The notes under the pieces were generated by a model. That model made no database searches. It had not been told where the DNA came from and saw nothing but the letters and a program-made list of their open reading frames with translations. Shown piece by piece: positions 33,250 to 42,472 of a DNA stretch of 64,000 nucleotides (position 1 is its first letter; each line of letters starts with the position of its first letter). Location of the stretch: the NCBI RefSeq assembly GCF_004134945.1, contig NZ_SBAP01000004.1, positions 1 to 64,000 of the forward strand, in the 5' to 3' direction. Position numbers and translations under genes: made by a program. The stretch comes from Fusobacterium_C necrophorum_A. Its GTDB lineage: Bacteria > Fusobacteriota > Fusobacteriia > Fusobacteriales > Fusobacteriaceae.

Positions 33250-33618
33250 TCACGATCCTTTTAAATCGTTTAACAGTTTCGTAATGTGAATTGCATGCTC
33301 AATAGAATCATCCAATTTCACTCGAACTTCAGGAACAAATCGCAAGTTGATTTCTTCTGCAATTCTTTTTCGTAAAAATCCTCGCACTTCTTCCAAAGCT
33401 TCCAATATCTTTTCACGCTCTATTGTCTTTTGCCCTTCGGAAGCAATCGGAGGCATAATGCTAAAATAAGTATCCGCAAATTTTAAATCCTCTGTGACCC
33501 TCACTTTGGTCACGGAAACCAAGCCACGAATATTAGGATTTTTAATTTCACTCAATAAGACAGAAGAGATAACTCTTGAAATTTCCTTTTCAATTCCTGC
33601 TAATCTTTGTCTTTTCAT
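33250..33618 (-). CDS. rbfA: 30S ribosome-binding factor A
   Basis: This 122-residue KH-fold protein matures the 16S rRNA 5' end region and aids cold adaptation. The family start MKRQRLAGIEKEISRVIS and the segment VTKVRVTEDLKFADTYFS are clear. It follows infB by 15 bases. Confidence 0.96.
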   Translation of the reverse strand: MKRQRLAGIEKEISRVISSVLLSEIKNPNIRGLVSVTKVRVTEDLKFADTYFSIMPPIASEGQKTIEREKILEALEEVRGFLRKRIAEEINLRFVPEVRVKLDDSIEHAIHITKLLNDLKGS

Positions 33619-33633
33619 GCTCTCCCTCTCTTT

Positions 33634-35769
33634 CTACAAGCTTCTTTTTACTTCTTGCATATCAAACGCTTCGACAATATCTCCCTCTTTGATATCGTTG
33701 AAGTTTTCGACTCCTAATCCACATTCTTGTCCTACAACCACTTCTTTCGCATCATCTTTAAATCTCTTCAAGGAAGAAAGTTTTCCTTCAAAAATAACAA
33801 TATTATTTCTTAAAATACGAATGTTCGAATCATTCTTCACCTTTCCGTCGACTACAATACATCCCGCAATATTTCCAACTTTTGAAATTCGATACACTTT
33901 TTTAATTTCAATTCTTCCAAGATAGACTTCCTTGTATTCCGGTTCCAACATCCCTGATAATGCCTTTTCAATATCTTCTGTGATATGGTAAATGATTCTG
34001 GAAGTTCGAATTTCCACATTGGCAAGTTCCGCTTCTCGAAGAGCTTTTGTTGTCGGTCTGACATTAAATCCGATAATAATTGCATTGGAAGCGGACGCCA
34101 ATTTAATATCACTTTCCGTAATAGCTCCCGCTGCCGCTTGAATAATATTGACTGCCACTTCTCCATTCGAAAGTTTCATCAAAGAATCCCGCAAAGCTTC
34201 CACTGAACCTCTGGAGTCCGCTCTCAATACCAAATTTAATTCTTTTACATTTTCATGTTCCAATTGAGCGGAAAGGGCTTCCAAAGAGATTGTCTTTCTT
34301 GTAGTTTCTGCAATTTTTCTTTCTTTTGCCACTTCTTCGACAATTCTCTTCGCATGTTGTTCATTTTGAATCACATACATGGTATCTCCTGCTTGAGGAA
34401 CCTGGTTAAATCCAATGATTTCTACCGGTTGAGAAACTTCTACCGATTTCACTCTTTCTCCCTTGTCATTGACTAAGGCTCTTACTTTTCCTTGTACTTC
34501 TCCTGCGACAATCACGTCCCCGATTCGTAAAGTCCCTTCTTGAACTAAAATATCCGCAATCGGACCTACCTTCGGATCCAATTTCGATTCCAAAACGACT
34601 GCTTTGGCTCTCTTTTTAAAATTAGCTTTCAATTCCAAAATTTCGGAAGTAATTAAGATCGTATCCAACAAAGTATCCAAATTCAATTTCTTTTTAGCAG
34701 ATACTTCTACGAATTCAACATCTCCACCCCATTCAACAGAAACCAATCCTTGTTCCATCAATTCCTGTTTGACTCTCATCGGATTCGCTTCGGGTTTGTC
34801 AATTTTGTTCACGGCAACAATAATAGGTACTTTTGCAGCTTTTGCATGAGAAATGGCTTCTATCGTTTGCGGCATAACTCCGTCATCCGCTGCTACAACC
34901 AAAATAGCAATATCCGTTACCTGTGCTCCTCTGGCTCTCATATCTGTAAAGGCTTCGTGACCCGGAGTGTCTACGAAAGTAATTTTCTTTCCGTCTCTTT
35001 CTACTTGATATGCTCCAATTTTTTGGGTAATTCCTCCTGCCTCGCCACCTACTACATTCGTTGTTCGAATGGCATCCAACAGGGAAGTTTTTCCATGATC
35101 GACATGCCCCATGATTGTAATTACAGGAGGTCTTTCTACCAAATCCTCTTCCTTATCTTCAATTTCCAAGTCGAATTTTTCTCCAAATTCCAATTCCACT
35201 TCTTCTTCTTTTTCCACCAAAGCATCATAGTCCATAGCCAATTCTTCTGCCAATTCAAAAGGAAGAGGACTGTTAATCGTTAACATTTGCCCCTTTAAAA
35301 ATAATTTTTTAATAATTTCTGCGGAATTTACTTTCAATCGTTCTGCAAAATCTCCTAAGGTAATTTCTCCCTTTACTTTGATAATTTTCATTCCGTCTTC
35401 TTCAATTACCGCAGGACCTGCTTCGACCGTTTTTACCACAAAATCGCTTCTTCTCCCTTTTTTCTTCTTGTGCTTCTTATGCTTTCGTTCCACCACTTCC
35501 ACAACTTCTTCCTCTTCTTCTAAAAGAATCGGGATATTTTTTTTATGTTGTTTTTCTTTTCCCTTATTGGCTTTGGGAGCTTTCTTTTCTTCTTTTTCTT
35601 CCGCTTTGCTCAATCTCGAATAATATTCTTCCACCTTTTCTATTTGTGCCTCATCTAAATTTGCCAGGTGAGAAGTCACTTCAATTCCAATTTCCGTATT
35701 TAAAATTTCTAAAAATTCCTTATTTTTCACCGCATATTTTTTTGCGAGTTCATGTACCCTTAATTTCAT
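33634..35769 (-). CDS. infB: Translation initiation factor IF-2
   Basis: This 711-residue GTPase brings initiator tRNA to the 30S subunit. An N-terminal IF2_N motif and a lysine-rich low-complexity stretch (about 60-105) precede the GTPase domain, with G1 GHVDHGKTSLLDA (about residue 223), DTPGHEAF and NKID. The C-terminal part carries the usual beta-barrel domains. It lies 7 bases after the YlxR/YlxQ fusion. Confidence 0.98.
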   Translation of the reverse strand: MKLRVHELAKKYAVKNKEFLEILNTEIGIEVTSHLANLDEAQIEKVEEYYSRLSKAEEKEEKKAPKANKGKEKQHKKNIPILLEEEEEVVEVVERKHKKHKKKKGRRSDFVVKTVEAGPAVIEEDGMKIIKVKGEITLGDFAERLKVNSAEIIKKLFLKGQMLTINSPLPFELAEELAMDYDALVEKEEEVELEFGEKFDLEIEDKEEDLVERPPVITIMGHVDHGKTSLLDAIRTTNVVGGEAGGITQKIGAYQVERDGKKITFVDTPGHEAFTDMRARGAQVTDIAILVVAADDGVMPQTIEAISHAKAAKVPIIVAVNKIDKPEANPMRVKQELMEQGLVSVEWGGDVEFVEVSAKKKLNLDTLLDTILITSEILELKANFKKRAKAVVLESKLDPKVGPIADILVQEGTLRIGDVIVAGEVQGKVRALVNDKGERVKSVEVSQPVEIIGFNQVPQAGDTMYVIQNEQHAKRIVEEVAKERKIAETTRKTISLEALSAQLEHENVKELNLVLRADSRGSVEALRDSLMKLSNGEVAVNIIQAAAGAITESDIKLASASNAIIIGFNVRPTTKALREAELANVEIRTSRIIYHITEDIEKALSGMLEPEYKEVYLGRIEIKKVYRISKVGNIAGCIVVDGKVKNDSNIRILRNNIVIFEGKLSSLKRFKDDAKEVVVGQECGLGVENFNDIKEGDIVEAFDMQEVKRSL

Positions 35770-35776
35770 TCGATAG

Positions 35777-36307
35777 CTAACCTCCTTTTTTCATCTTATC
35801 TACGAGTCCTCTTGCCATCTTTTTATCTTTCACAGCAATGACAGTCACTTCTTCTTTTCCAAAGATTTTTCCCAAGTCTTCCTTTTTTCCAAAATACTTC
35901 AAAGGAATGTTTCGTTCCCTTGCCTGTTGTTGTAACTGTCTTGCATATTTCTCGGAAATATCTGTTGCTAAAACGAGTAAATGGGTATGTTCTATTTCTT
36001 CTAACACCATTTTCATTCCAAAACTCAAAGCATTGGAATGCTTCATAATTTGAAAAACATTAAGGTAATTTTTTTCCCGTGTTTCCATTTCTTTTCCCAT
36101 TTCATACAAATCCTGCATTTCCATTTTTATCTTTTTATGTTTTGCAAGTTGCCCAAGACATTCTTTCTCAGGACAAACATAGTATCCTCTGGCTTGCGCT
36201 TTTCCTGTCTTATCCCAATAATATTTTTCTTCCCGCTGGCAAAGACGGAAAAATGTTTTCTTTTCTTCTTTTTTACGGCAGATAATACAAGTTCTTTCTA
36301 CAGGCAT
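35777..36307 (-). CDS. YlxR--YlxQ (L7Ae-like) fusion RNA-binding protein
   Basis: This 176-residue protein joins two neighbours that are separate genes in most Firmicutes. Residues 1-75 form a YlxR/DUF448 domain with RTCIICRKK, the conserved ARGYYVCP and a final ECLGQLAKHKKI. Residues 80-176 look like an L7Ae/YlxQ domain (NALSFGMKMVLEEI and LLVLATDISEKYARQL). YlxR (RnpM) has been linked to RNase P regulation, and YlxQ binds kinked RNA. The position between nusA and infB is where both normally lie. There is no sign that the fusion is a sequencing error, since the frame is continuous. Confidence 0.88.
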   Translation of the reverse strand: MPVERTCIICRKKEEKKTFFRLCQREEKYYWDKTGKAQARGYYVCPEKECLGQLAKHKKIKMEMQDLYEMGKEMETREKNYLNVFQIMKHSNALSFGMKMVLEEIEHTHLLVLATDISEKYARQLQQQARERNIPLKYFGKKEDLGKIFGKEEVTVIAVKDKKMARGLVDKMKKGG

Positions 36308-36308
36308 T

Positions 36309-37370
36309 TTAGTCTTCCAACTCCGAGTTAGCCACTTTAATGTCCACTCTCATTCCCGTCAATTTTGCGGCAAGTCTTGCATTTTGACCGCTTTTTCCAA
36401 TCGCTAAAGACAATTGTGATTCATCGACCAGCACTCTTGCAGTTTCTCCATCTTCCAACAGTTCCACACTATTGACTTTTGCCGGGCTCAATACGGCGGA
36501 AACAAATTCTTCCATATTTTCTTTCCAAATGACAATGTCAATTTTTTCTCCACCCAATTCATCCACAATATTTTTAATTCTGGAACGTTTTTGCCCAATA
36601 CAGGCACCTACAATATCAATATTTGCCAGTTCGGAATACACGGCAACTTTCGCTCTTGAGCCTGCCTCTCGAGCTACTGCCTTAATTTCAATCACTCCGG
36701 AAGAAATTTCAGGAATTTCCAATTCAAATAGTTTTCGAAGCAAGCCTTCATGCCTTCTGGAAATTACAATTTTTGGAAATTTATTGGTTTTTTCTACTTC
36801 CACCAGATATACTTTAATCCGATTTCCTACCTTATATCTGTCGGAAATACATTGCTCTCCGGCAGTTAAAATGGTTTCAATCCCTCCAAATTCAATGAAA
36901 ACATTTTTTCTTTCATCAATTCTTCGAATAATTCCTGTTAAAATTTCTCCCTCTTGAGCTTTGAATCTGTCATAAATATTTTCCCGTTCCGCTTCTCTCA
37001 CTTTTTGAATGACGATTTGTTTTCCATTTTGAATTGCATTTCTTCGAAAGGATTCACAGTCCACTTCAATTCGAATTTCTTCTCCCAACTTTGCTTTTCT
37101 GGAAATCTTTCTGGCTTCTTCCAAAGAAATTTCAAGGGCGGCATCATAAAGGTCTTCTTCCTCCACCACCGTTTTTACTTCATACACTTTGACATCTCCA
37201 TTTTCTCTGTCGATGATTACTTCCACGTTTTCTTCATCTCCATAGTTTTTCTTATAGGCAGTCAAAAGTGCCTGTTCCACAGCCTGAAGTAAACTCTCTT
37301 TTGCAATTCCTTTTTCCTTCTCCAATTCATTCAATGCTTCTAAAAAAGCTTTTGCATCCTTATTTGTCAT
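36309..37370 (-). CDS. nusA: Transcription termination/antitermination factor NusA
   Basis: This 353-residue protein has an N-terminal RNA-polymerase-binding domain, an S1 domain (about 130-200, GEILTGIIRRIDE) and two KH domains (GACIGQKRSRIKNI and AIGKSGQNARLAAKLTG). There are no C-terminal acidic repeats, as in Gram-positive NusA. It modulates pausing and termination. The gene starts 16 bases after rimP. Confidence 0.97.
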   Translation of the reverse strand: MTNKDAKAFLEALNELEKEKGIAKESLLQAVEQALLTAYKKNYGDEENVEVIIDRENGDVKVYEVKTVVEEEDLYDAALEISLEEARKISRKAKLGEEIRIEVDCESFRRNAIQNGKQIVIQKVREAERENIYDRFKAQEGEILTGIIRRIDERKNVFIEFGGIETILTAGEQCISDRYKVGNRIKVYLVEVEKTNKFPKIVISRRHEGLLRKLFELEIPEISSGVIEIKAVAREAGSRAKVAVYSELANIDIVGACIGQKRSRIKNIVDELGGEKIDIVIWKENMEEFVSAVLSPAKVNSVELLEDGETARVLVDESQLSLAIGKSGQNARLAAKLTGMRVDIKVANSELED

Positions 37371-37386
37371 TTCTCAATAACCTCCA

Positions 37387-37848
37387 CTAAAATTCATCAA
37401 AGTCAAAGACAAGATGAGACTTTTTCACTTCAGAAAAAGGAATCTGAAGTTCTTCTCCTTCTACTTCCAATAAAAGAGTTTGATTTTCATAAGCCAGTAA
37501 TATTCCCTCTACATTCCGTTTTTCATGAATCTTATGTTTCAAAGCCACAAAAATTTTTTCTCCCGTAAAACGTATAAAATCCGCCTCTTTTTTCAAAGGT
37601 CTTTCAATTCCGGGAGAGGATACTTCCAAAAAGAATTTTTTATCAATCAATTGATCGACTGCATCTTCAATATTTCCACTTAAGTTTGCACAATCTTCCA
37701 AATTGACATCTCCGTCCAGTTTCTCTACATAGATTCGCACGTACCAGTATCCGCCATCTTGCATGTACTCCACATCCACAAGACTAAGTCCCAGTTTTTC
37801 CGCTTCCGGTGTGACAATATTTTCTATTTTTTGTACCGTACTTTCCAC
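37387..37848 (-). CDS. rimP: Ribosome maturation factor RimP
   Basis: This 153-residue protein acts early in 30S assembly. The family motifs LVDVEYMQDGGYWYVRIYVEK and FFLEVSSPGIERPL are evident. It starts with GTG 37848 after GAGGTG and is the first gene of the nusA-infB operon. A perfect hairpin lies in its leader. Confidence 0.95.
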   Translation of the reverse strand: MESTVQKIENIVTPEAEKLGLSLVDVEYMQDGGYWYVRIYVEKLDGDVNLEDCANLSGNIEDAVDQLIDKKFFLEVSSPGIERPLKKEADFIRFTGEKIFVALKHKIHEKRNVEGILLAYENQTLLLEVEGEELQIPFSEVKKSHLVFDFDEF

Positions 37849-37872
37849 AAAATCACCTCGCTTTTTATCAAG

Positions 37873-37897
37873 AAAGGAGTGGCTTAACCACTCCTTT
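37873..37897 (-). promoter_or_regulatory. Perfect leader hairpin upstream of the rimP-nusA operon
   Basis: AAAGGAGTGG and CCACTCCTTT form a perfect 10-bp stem with a 5-base loop, 25 bases upstream of the rimP start. There is only a weak T-tract after it on the minus strand and no plus-strand gene ending nearby. It may be an attenuator or a protein-binding hairpin in the operon leader. Confidence 0.5.
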
Positions 37898-37998
37898 CCC
37901 TGTACTTTTATTTATGTCCAAAATCATTCTAGCATAAAAATAAAAAAAAATCCAGTTTTATTTTTTATTCTTGACTTTCTTTTTCAAGTTTTTTTCAC

Positions 37999-38028
37999 TT
38001 GATTTTTTTAACAAAAATAAGCTATATT
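37999..38028 (+). promoter_or_regulatory. Putative promoter of glmS-glmL
   Basis: TTGATT (37999-38004) and TATATT (38023-38028) lie 18 bases apart, 35 bases ahead of the glmS start. A TTGACT a little upstream at about 37971 is an alternative -35 without a suitably spaced -10. Confidence 0.45.
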
Positions 38029-38062
38029 ATAAATAGAGAGTTTTGATTTCAGGAGGCTTGCT

Positions 38063-38494
38063 ATGCAATCACAACAGTATAAAATTTTAATCGGTGTCAT
38101 CGGAGAAGACATTCACGAAACGGGAAATAAAATCATTGCTCAAATTTTGGAACATGACGGTTTTGAAGTGATAAATCTGGGAATTCAAGCTTCTCCTTCT
38201 TCCTTTGTGAAATATTCCAAACAGGAAAATGTAACTGCCATTATTGTTTCCTCTTTGTATGGAAGAGGAAAGGAAGATTGTAAACATCTGATGAAACTAT
38301 TTCAAGAAGACAGTCTTTTCCATCCCCCTATTTATCTGGGAGGATATTTGGCTTCCCCTGATGAAAATTGGAAAGAAGTGGAAGACTTTTACTTAAAACT
38401 CGGTTTTACGAGAGTCTATAAACCCGGAACTCCAATTGAAAAAACCATTGCAGATCTACGAGAGGATTTGATGATACCATGCGAAGTTTTCTAG
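38063..38494 (+). CDS. glmS: Glutamate mutase sigma subunit (B12-binding)
   Basis: This 143-residue Rossmann-like protein binds adenosylcobalamin in base-off form. The signature D-x-H-x2-G is Asp16-Ile-His18-Glu-Thr-Gly21, with later SSLYGRG and GGYLASP segments. With subunit E it interconverts glutamate and 3-methylaspartate, the first step of the methylaspartate fermentation route. AGGAGG precedes the ATG. It overlaps glmL by 16 bases. The catalytic subunit gene glmE is not adjacent. Confidence 0.93.
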   Translation: MQSQQYKILIGVIGEDIHETGNKIIAQILEHDGFEVINLGIQASPSSFVKYSKQENVTAIIVSSLYGRGKEDCKHLMKLFQEDSLFHPPIYLGGYLASPDENWKEVEDFYLKLGFTRVYKPGTPIEKTIADLREDLMIPCEVF

Positions 38495-39837
38495 CTGTTG
38501 ATTTTGGAAGTACCTATACAAAATTAAATTTATTCGATTTGGATAAGCCTTGCCTATTGGCACAATCGAAAGGAAAAACGACTATTGAAAGTTCTATTTT
38601 ATTGGGATTTCAAGAAGCGTTTCAATGCCTACAACAATACTATCCCATCTCTCTGAATGAAATTTCGGAAATAAAAGTCTGCTCTTCCGCCGCCGGAGGT
38701 TTGGAAATGGCTGTGATTGGATTAGTTCCGGAATTGACTTTAGATGCTGCTAAAAAAGCAGCCTTAGGAGCAGGTGCCAGAATTGTTCAAAGCTTTTCTT
38801 TTTTTCTTCAGGAGGAAGATATAAAACATTTAGAAAATACCAATTGTGATATTCTTTTATTGACAGGAGGAAGCAATGGAGGAAATGAAGAAGTTGTCTT
38901 ACACAATGCTATGAAATTAGCTTCTTCGAACCTTTCCTGCTTCTTTTTATATTCCGGGAATGAAAAAATACAGGAAAACATTCGAAAAATCTTTGAAAAA
39001 GGAAAGAAAAGCTGCTTTTTCTCCAAAAATATTATGCCCGATATCAATCAACTTTCCGTAGAAGATTGTCGGGAAAAAATCCGTGAAATTTTTTTTAAAA
39101 ACATTATTCAAGCGAAAGGATTGGAAGAACTAAAAAAGACTTTTTCCTGTGATATCATTCCTACTCCCGCAGCTGTGTTGCAATTTCTAGAAAATGTGCA
39201 AGATTGTTTTCCTTCTTCCATGTTGGTAGATATTGGGGGAGCTACAACAGATGTTCACTCCGTCTGTGAAAATATGCTCTATGAGAAAAAATGCTTTTTA
39301 GAGGGATTGGAAGAACCTTTTTCCAAAAGAACCGTAGAAGGAGATTTGGGAATGCGTTATTCGGCTCTGTCCGTATGGGAAAATTTTTCAAAAAGTCCTG
39401 ATTTTTTGGAAGAAACGGAGTGGAAACAGTCCTGTCTGTTTCGGAAAGCTCATCCTCATTTTGTAGCAAAGGAAAAGAAAGAAAAAAAGATTGACAGCTA
39501 TTTGGCAAAACTTTGTGTACAAACAGCCATTACGAGACACTGCGGAAGCTTGCGGGAAGGATACACCGTCAGTGAAAAAGTACTCTTTCAGAAAGGAAAA
39601 GATTTTAGAAAACTCCAATATTTGATTGCTACCGGTGGTATTCTTGTTCACCATGAAAATCCTCGTGAAATTTTACAAGCCGCCCTGCAGCAAGAAAATG
39701 AAAAAAGGCTATTGAAACCGCAACAGCCTGTCTTTCTTTTGGATTCTCATTATCTCGCCGCTTCCTTGGGACTTCTTTCCGAAATGCATCCGGACATTGT
39801 GAAAGAGTTAGTAAAAAAATATTTTCATCAGTGTTAA
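38479..39837 (+). CDS. glmL: Glutamate mutase reactivation factor GlmL/MutL
   Basis: This 452-residue ASKHA-type ATPase starts FLAVDFGSTYTKLNLF (phosphate 1 motif) and has a second motif MLVDIGGATTDVHSV. MutL proteins are encoded between glmS and glmE and probably reactivate or load the cobalamin enzyme. The gene ends by running 30 bases into the convergent yeiH-like gene, so glmE, the expected next gene, is missing here. Confidence 0.9.
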   Translation: MRSFLAVDFGSTYTKLNLFDLDKPCLLAQSKGKTTIESSILLGFQEAFQCLQQYYPISLNEISEIKVCSSAAGGLEMAVIGLVPELTLDAAKKAALGAGARIVQSFSFFLQEEDIKHLENTNCDILLLTGGSNGGNEEVVLHNAMKLASSNLSCFFLYSGNEKIQENIRKIFEKGKKSCFFSKNIMPDINQLSVEDCREKIREIFFKNIIQAKGLEELKKTFSCDIIPTPAAVLQFLENVQDCFPSSMLVDIGGATTDVHSVCENMLYEKKCFLEGLEEPFSKRTVEGDLGMRYSALSVWENFSKSPDFLEETEWKQSCLFRKAHPHFVAKEKKEKKIDSYLAKLCVQTAITRHCGSLREGYTVSEKVLFQKGKDFRKLQYLIATGGILVHHENPREILQAALQQENEKRLLKPQQPVFLLDSHYLAASLGLLSEMHPDIVKELVKKYFHQC

Positions 39838-40821
39838 AGCAAAAAGAATTTGACAAACACCAATCAATAAACTTGCTGTCAATGCTTGAACCCCCTCTTT
39901 CAAAATGTCGGAGAGTTTCACTCGAAGTCCGATAGCAGCTAAAGCAATAATTTCAAATTGTGTGCTGATTTTCTTTGCCCAAAGCAAAATGAAAGAAGGA
40001 ACATAGCCCGTACTTCGCAATACAAAACAAAATAAAAAAGCAAGAATGAACCAAGGAATACCCACTTTGGTTCTTTTTTGTTTTCTCTTTACCTTTGGAG
40101 AAAACAAATGTTTTCCATCCTCTAAGTTTAAGCTTTCAAAGCTTAAAGCAATTCCGACCAATAATAATACTCGAATTAACTTGAAAATTGTTGCCATTTC
40201 CACTACAGAATCATTTACCAATTTAGCAGAAGCAATCACCTGTCCGACAGATTGAACAGTTCCCCCAATCAAAGCGGAAGTTAGCAAAGTTTCAGAGGCA
40301 TATAAAATGGAAGCCAACACAGGCAGAAATATCATTAAAACAGTTCCTAAAATATTAACACAGGTAATCGAAATTCCTTTGTCTTTACTATCCGCCTCCA
40401 AAATCGGAGCTACTGTCCCAATAGCGGAAGAACCGCAAACAGCATTTCCCGCTCCCATCATCAGAGAAAATTTCTTTCCGAAGCCAAATTTTCTACTAAT
40501 AGCATAAGCTGCAACTATCGTCAAAAACATTTGACAAACAATAAAAAGAATGCCTTGTATTCCCACTTCTCTCATAATAACAATATCCAAAATCAATCCG
40601 TTTAAAACAATGGAATATTCCAGGAGTCTTTTTTCGGAAAATTTTGTGCCCTCCTCATAATGACTTCCTTTACACAGAGTATTTCCCAACAACATTCCCA
40701 ATAAAATCGCAATCAGTGCCGCTCCCAATGTCGAAAAAGCCGGTAATTTTACTAAACATTGACTGACAATCGCCAATAAAATACTCAGAAATAATCCCGG
40801 TAATATTTTCTGTAAATTCAT
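39808..40821 (-). CDS. yeiH: YeiH/UPF0324 family membrane protein
   Basis: This 337-residue polytopic protein has about 10 hydrophobic segments. The family pattern includes ALIAILLGMLLGN, MGAGNAVCGSSAIGTVAPI and IGGTVQSVGQVIASA. Homologues are annotated as putative sulfate exporters, but transport has rarely been tested. It is transcribed alone, and its 3' end overlaps glmL tail to tail. Confidence 0.9.
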   Translation of the reverse strand: MNLQKILPGLFLSILLAIVSQCLVKLPAFSTLGAALIAILLGMLLGNTLCKGSHYEEGTKFSEKRLLEYSIVLNGLILDIVIMREVGIQGILFIVCQMFLTIVAAYAISRKFGFGKKFSLMMGAGNAVCGSSAIGTVAPILEADSKDKGISITCVNILGTVLMIFLPVLASILYASETLLTSALIGGTVQSVGQVIASAKLVNDSVVEMATIFKLIRVLLLVGIALSFESLNLEDGKHLFSPKVKRKQKRTKVGIPWFILAFLFCFVLRSTGYVPSFILLWAKKISTQFEIIALAAIGLRVKLSDILKEGVQALTASLLIGVCQILFALTLMKIFFY

Positions 40822-40930
40822 AAAAAATCTCCTTTATCAAAGCTCTCTATTTTCGTAACTTTATTTTACTCCATTCCAAGCTTCCTTGTAAAGTTTATTT
40901 TTATTTTTGTGTGATTCTATTAAAAAAGAT

Positions 40931-40960
40931 TTGCAACTTTTCTACTAAATATGCTATACT
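40931..40960 (+). promoter_or_regulatory. Promoter of the AspT-like gene
   Basis: TTGCAA (40931-40936) and TATACT (40955-40960) are separated by 18 bases, about 40 bases before ATG 41002. A G-rich ribosome site (AAGGGGG) follows. Confidence 0.55.
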
Positions 40961-41001
40961 CAATCAATCGTCATAACAAACATTTTTAAGGGGGTACATC
41001 T

Positions 41002-42420
41002 ATGCATTTTGATGTCGTATCATTTTTTCTAAATTCTTTGGTATTGCTTTTCATTACTATGACTTTAGGAAATCTTTTCGGAAATATTAAATTCCGAAAA
41101 TTTAATTTTGGAATCACGGGAACTTTATTTATTGGATTGATCATAGGATATTTTTTAACCAAATATGCTGTTACCTTTCCGGAAAACAGCAAATTTTATG
41201 AAAAGGCTACCGGCATTCTCAAAGGAAATATTATAGATAAGTCGATTATGAACCTTTCTCTTATGATTTTCATTGTCGGAACCGGTTTATTGGCTGCAAA
41301 AGATATGAAATATGCGATTAGCAAATTCGGAAAACAATTTATTTGTCTGGCAATTTTTATTCCCTTTATCGGAGCCGTTACTTCTTACGGATTTTCAAAA
41401 ATTTTAGAAAATATGAGCCCTTTTCAAATTACAGGAACCTATACCGGTGCCTTAACCAGCTCAGCGGGACTTGCAGCGGCAACAGAATCCTCAGAATTGG
41501 AATCTAAACATATGGCAAGTCATTTTGCAGACTTGGACGATAAAACAAAAGGAAAGATATTATCTATCATCAATGAAGCAAAAGAAAGGGATGCAAAGTT
41601 GCAAAACCAAACTCTTCCTGAAAAAATGACAGTTGAAAATACCGCTTCCATCTCAGAAGACGATATTGAAATTTTTGTTACGGAAGCAAAGGCGGGGGTT
41701 GGCGTTGGACATTCCATCGGTTACCCTTTCGGAGTATTATTCCTAATTTTAGGAGTCAATTTCATTCCTAAAATTTTCCGTTTCAACCCGGAAGAAGAAA
41801 AAAAGAAATACTTTGAGCAGAAGAAAATGGATTTGGAACAAGACAGCAGCTTATCTTCCAATAAAATTCCGGAAGTGAAAATGGATTTTGTCGGTTTTTC
41901 GATTGCAGCCTTTTTAGGATATTTATTGGGAAGTATCAAAATTGCTATGGGACCTTTGGGAGAATTTTCTTTAGGAAGTATTGGAGGAGCTATCATTGTA
42001 TCTTTAATATTGGGATTCATTGGAAAAATTGGAACTATCCATTTCCGTATGGATTCTATCGTCTTAGGAAAAATGAGAACTTACTTCTTATCTATTTTCT
42101 TGGCAGGAACAGGACTGAACTATGGATATCGTGTGGTAGAAGCTGTTACCGGAAATGGAATTATGATTGCTGTTGTATCTGCCCTTGTAGCGATTTTCTC
42201 CATTTTATTCGGCTTTTTATTGGGGCATTATATTTTTCATATCAACTGGACTTTATTATCCGGTGCGATTACCGGCGGAATGACTTCAGCTCCCGGATTG
42301 GGAGCCGCTATTGATGCTTTGGATTGTGATGAGCCTGCCGTTTCTTATGGAGCCACGCAACCTTTGGCTACTCTATTCATGGTAATTTTTTCTCTTATTA
42401 TTCACAAATTACCCATTTAA
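41002..42420 (+). CDS. AspT/YidE-type putative amino-acid exchanger
   Basis: This 472-residue membrane protein has two Asp-Al_Ex repeats, each ending in a matching G-x-TS motif: GALTSSAGLAAATE (about residue 152) and GGMTSAPGLGAAID (about 430). Between them lies a soluble segment rich in charged residues (about 165-300), but no clear TrkA_C domain. The family includes the aspartate:alanine antiporter AspT, which generates proton-motive force by decarboxylation-coupled exchange. Here the substrate is unknown; glutamate, aspartate or a related acid fits the neighbourhood. Confidence 0.82.
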   Translation: MHFDVVSFFLNSLVLLFITMTLGNLFGNIKFRKFNFGITGTLFIGLIIGYFLTKYAVTFPENSKFYEKATGILKGNIIDKSIMNLSLMIFIVGTGLLAAKDMKYAISKFGKQFICLAIFIPFIGAVTSYGFSKILENMSPFQITGTYTGALTSSAGLAAATESSELESKHMASHFADLDDKTKGKILSIINEAKERDAKLQNQTLPEKMTVENTASISEDDIEIFVTEAKAGVGVGHSIGYPFGVLFLILGVNFIPKIFRFNPEEEKKKYFEQKKMDLEQDSSLSSNKIPEVKMDFVGFSIAAFLGYLLGSIKIAMGPLGEFSLGSIGGAIIVSLILGFIGKIGTIHFRMDSIVLGKMRTYFLSIFLAGTGLNYGYRVVEAVTGNGIMIAVVSALVAIFSILFGFLLGHYIFHINWTLLSGAITGGMTSAPGLGAAIDALDCDEPAVSYGATQPLATLFMVIFSLIIHKLPI

Positions 42421-42429
42421 AAAGAAAGA

Positions 42430-42472
42430 AAGAATCGATGCAAAGACAAACCTTTGCAATCGATTCTTTTTA
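42430..42472. terminator. Bidirectional terminator
   Basis: AAGAATCGATGCAAAG pairs with CTTTGCAATCGATTCTT around a short loop, with A- and T-tracts on the two sides. It serves the convergent AspT-like and mutT genes. Confidence 0.9.
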
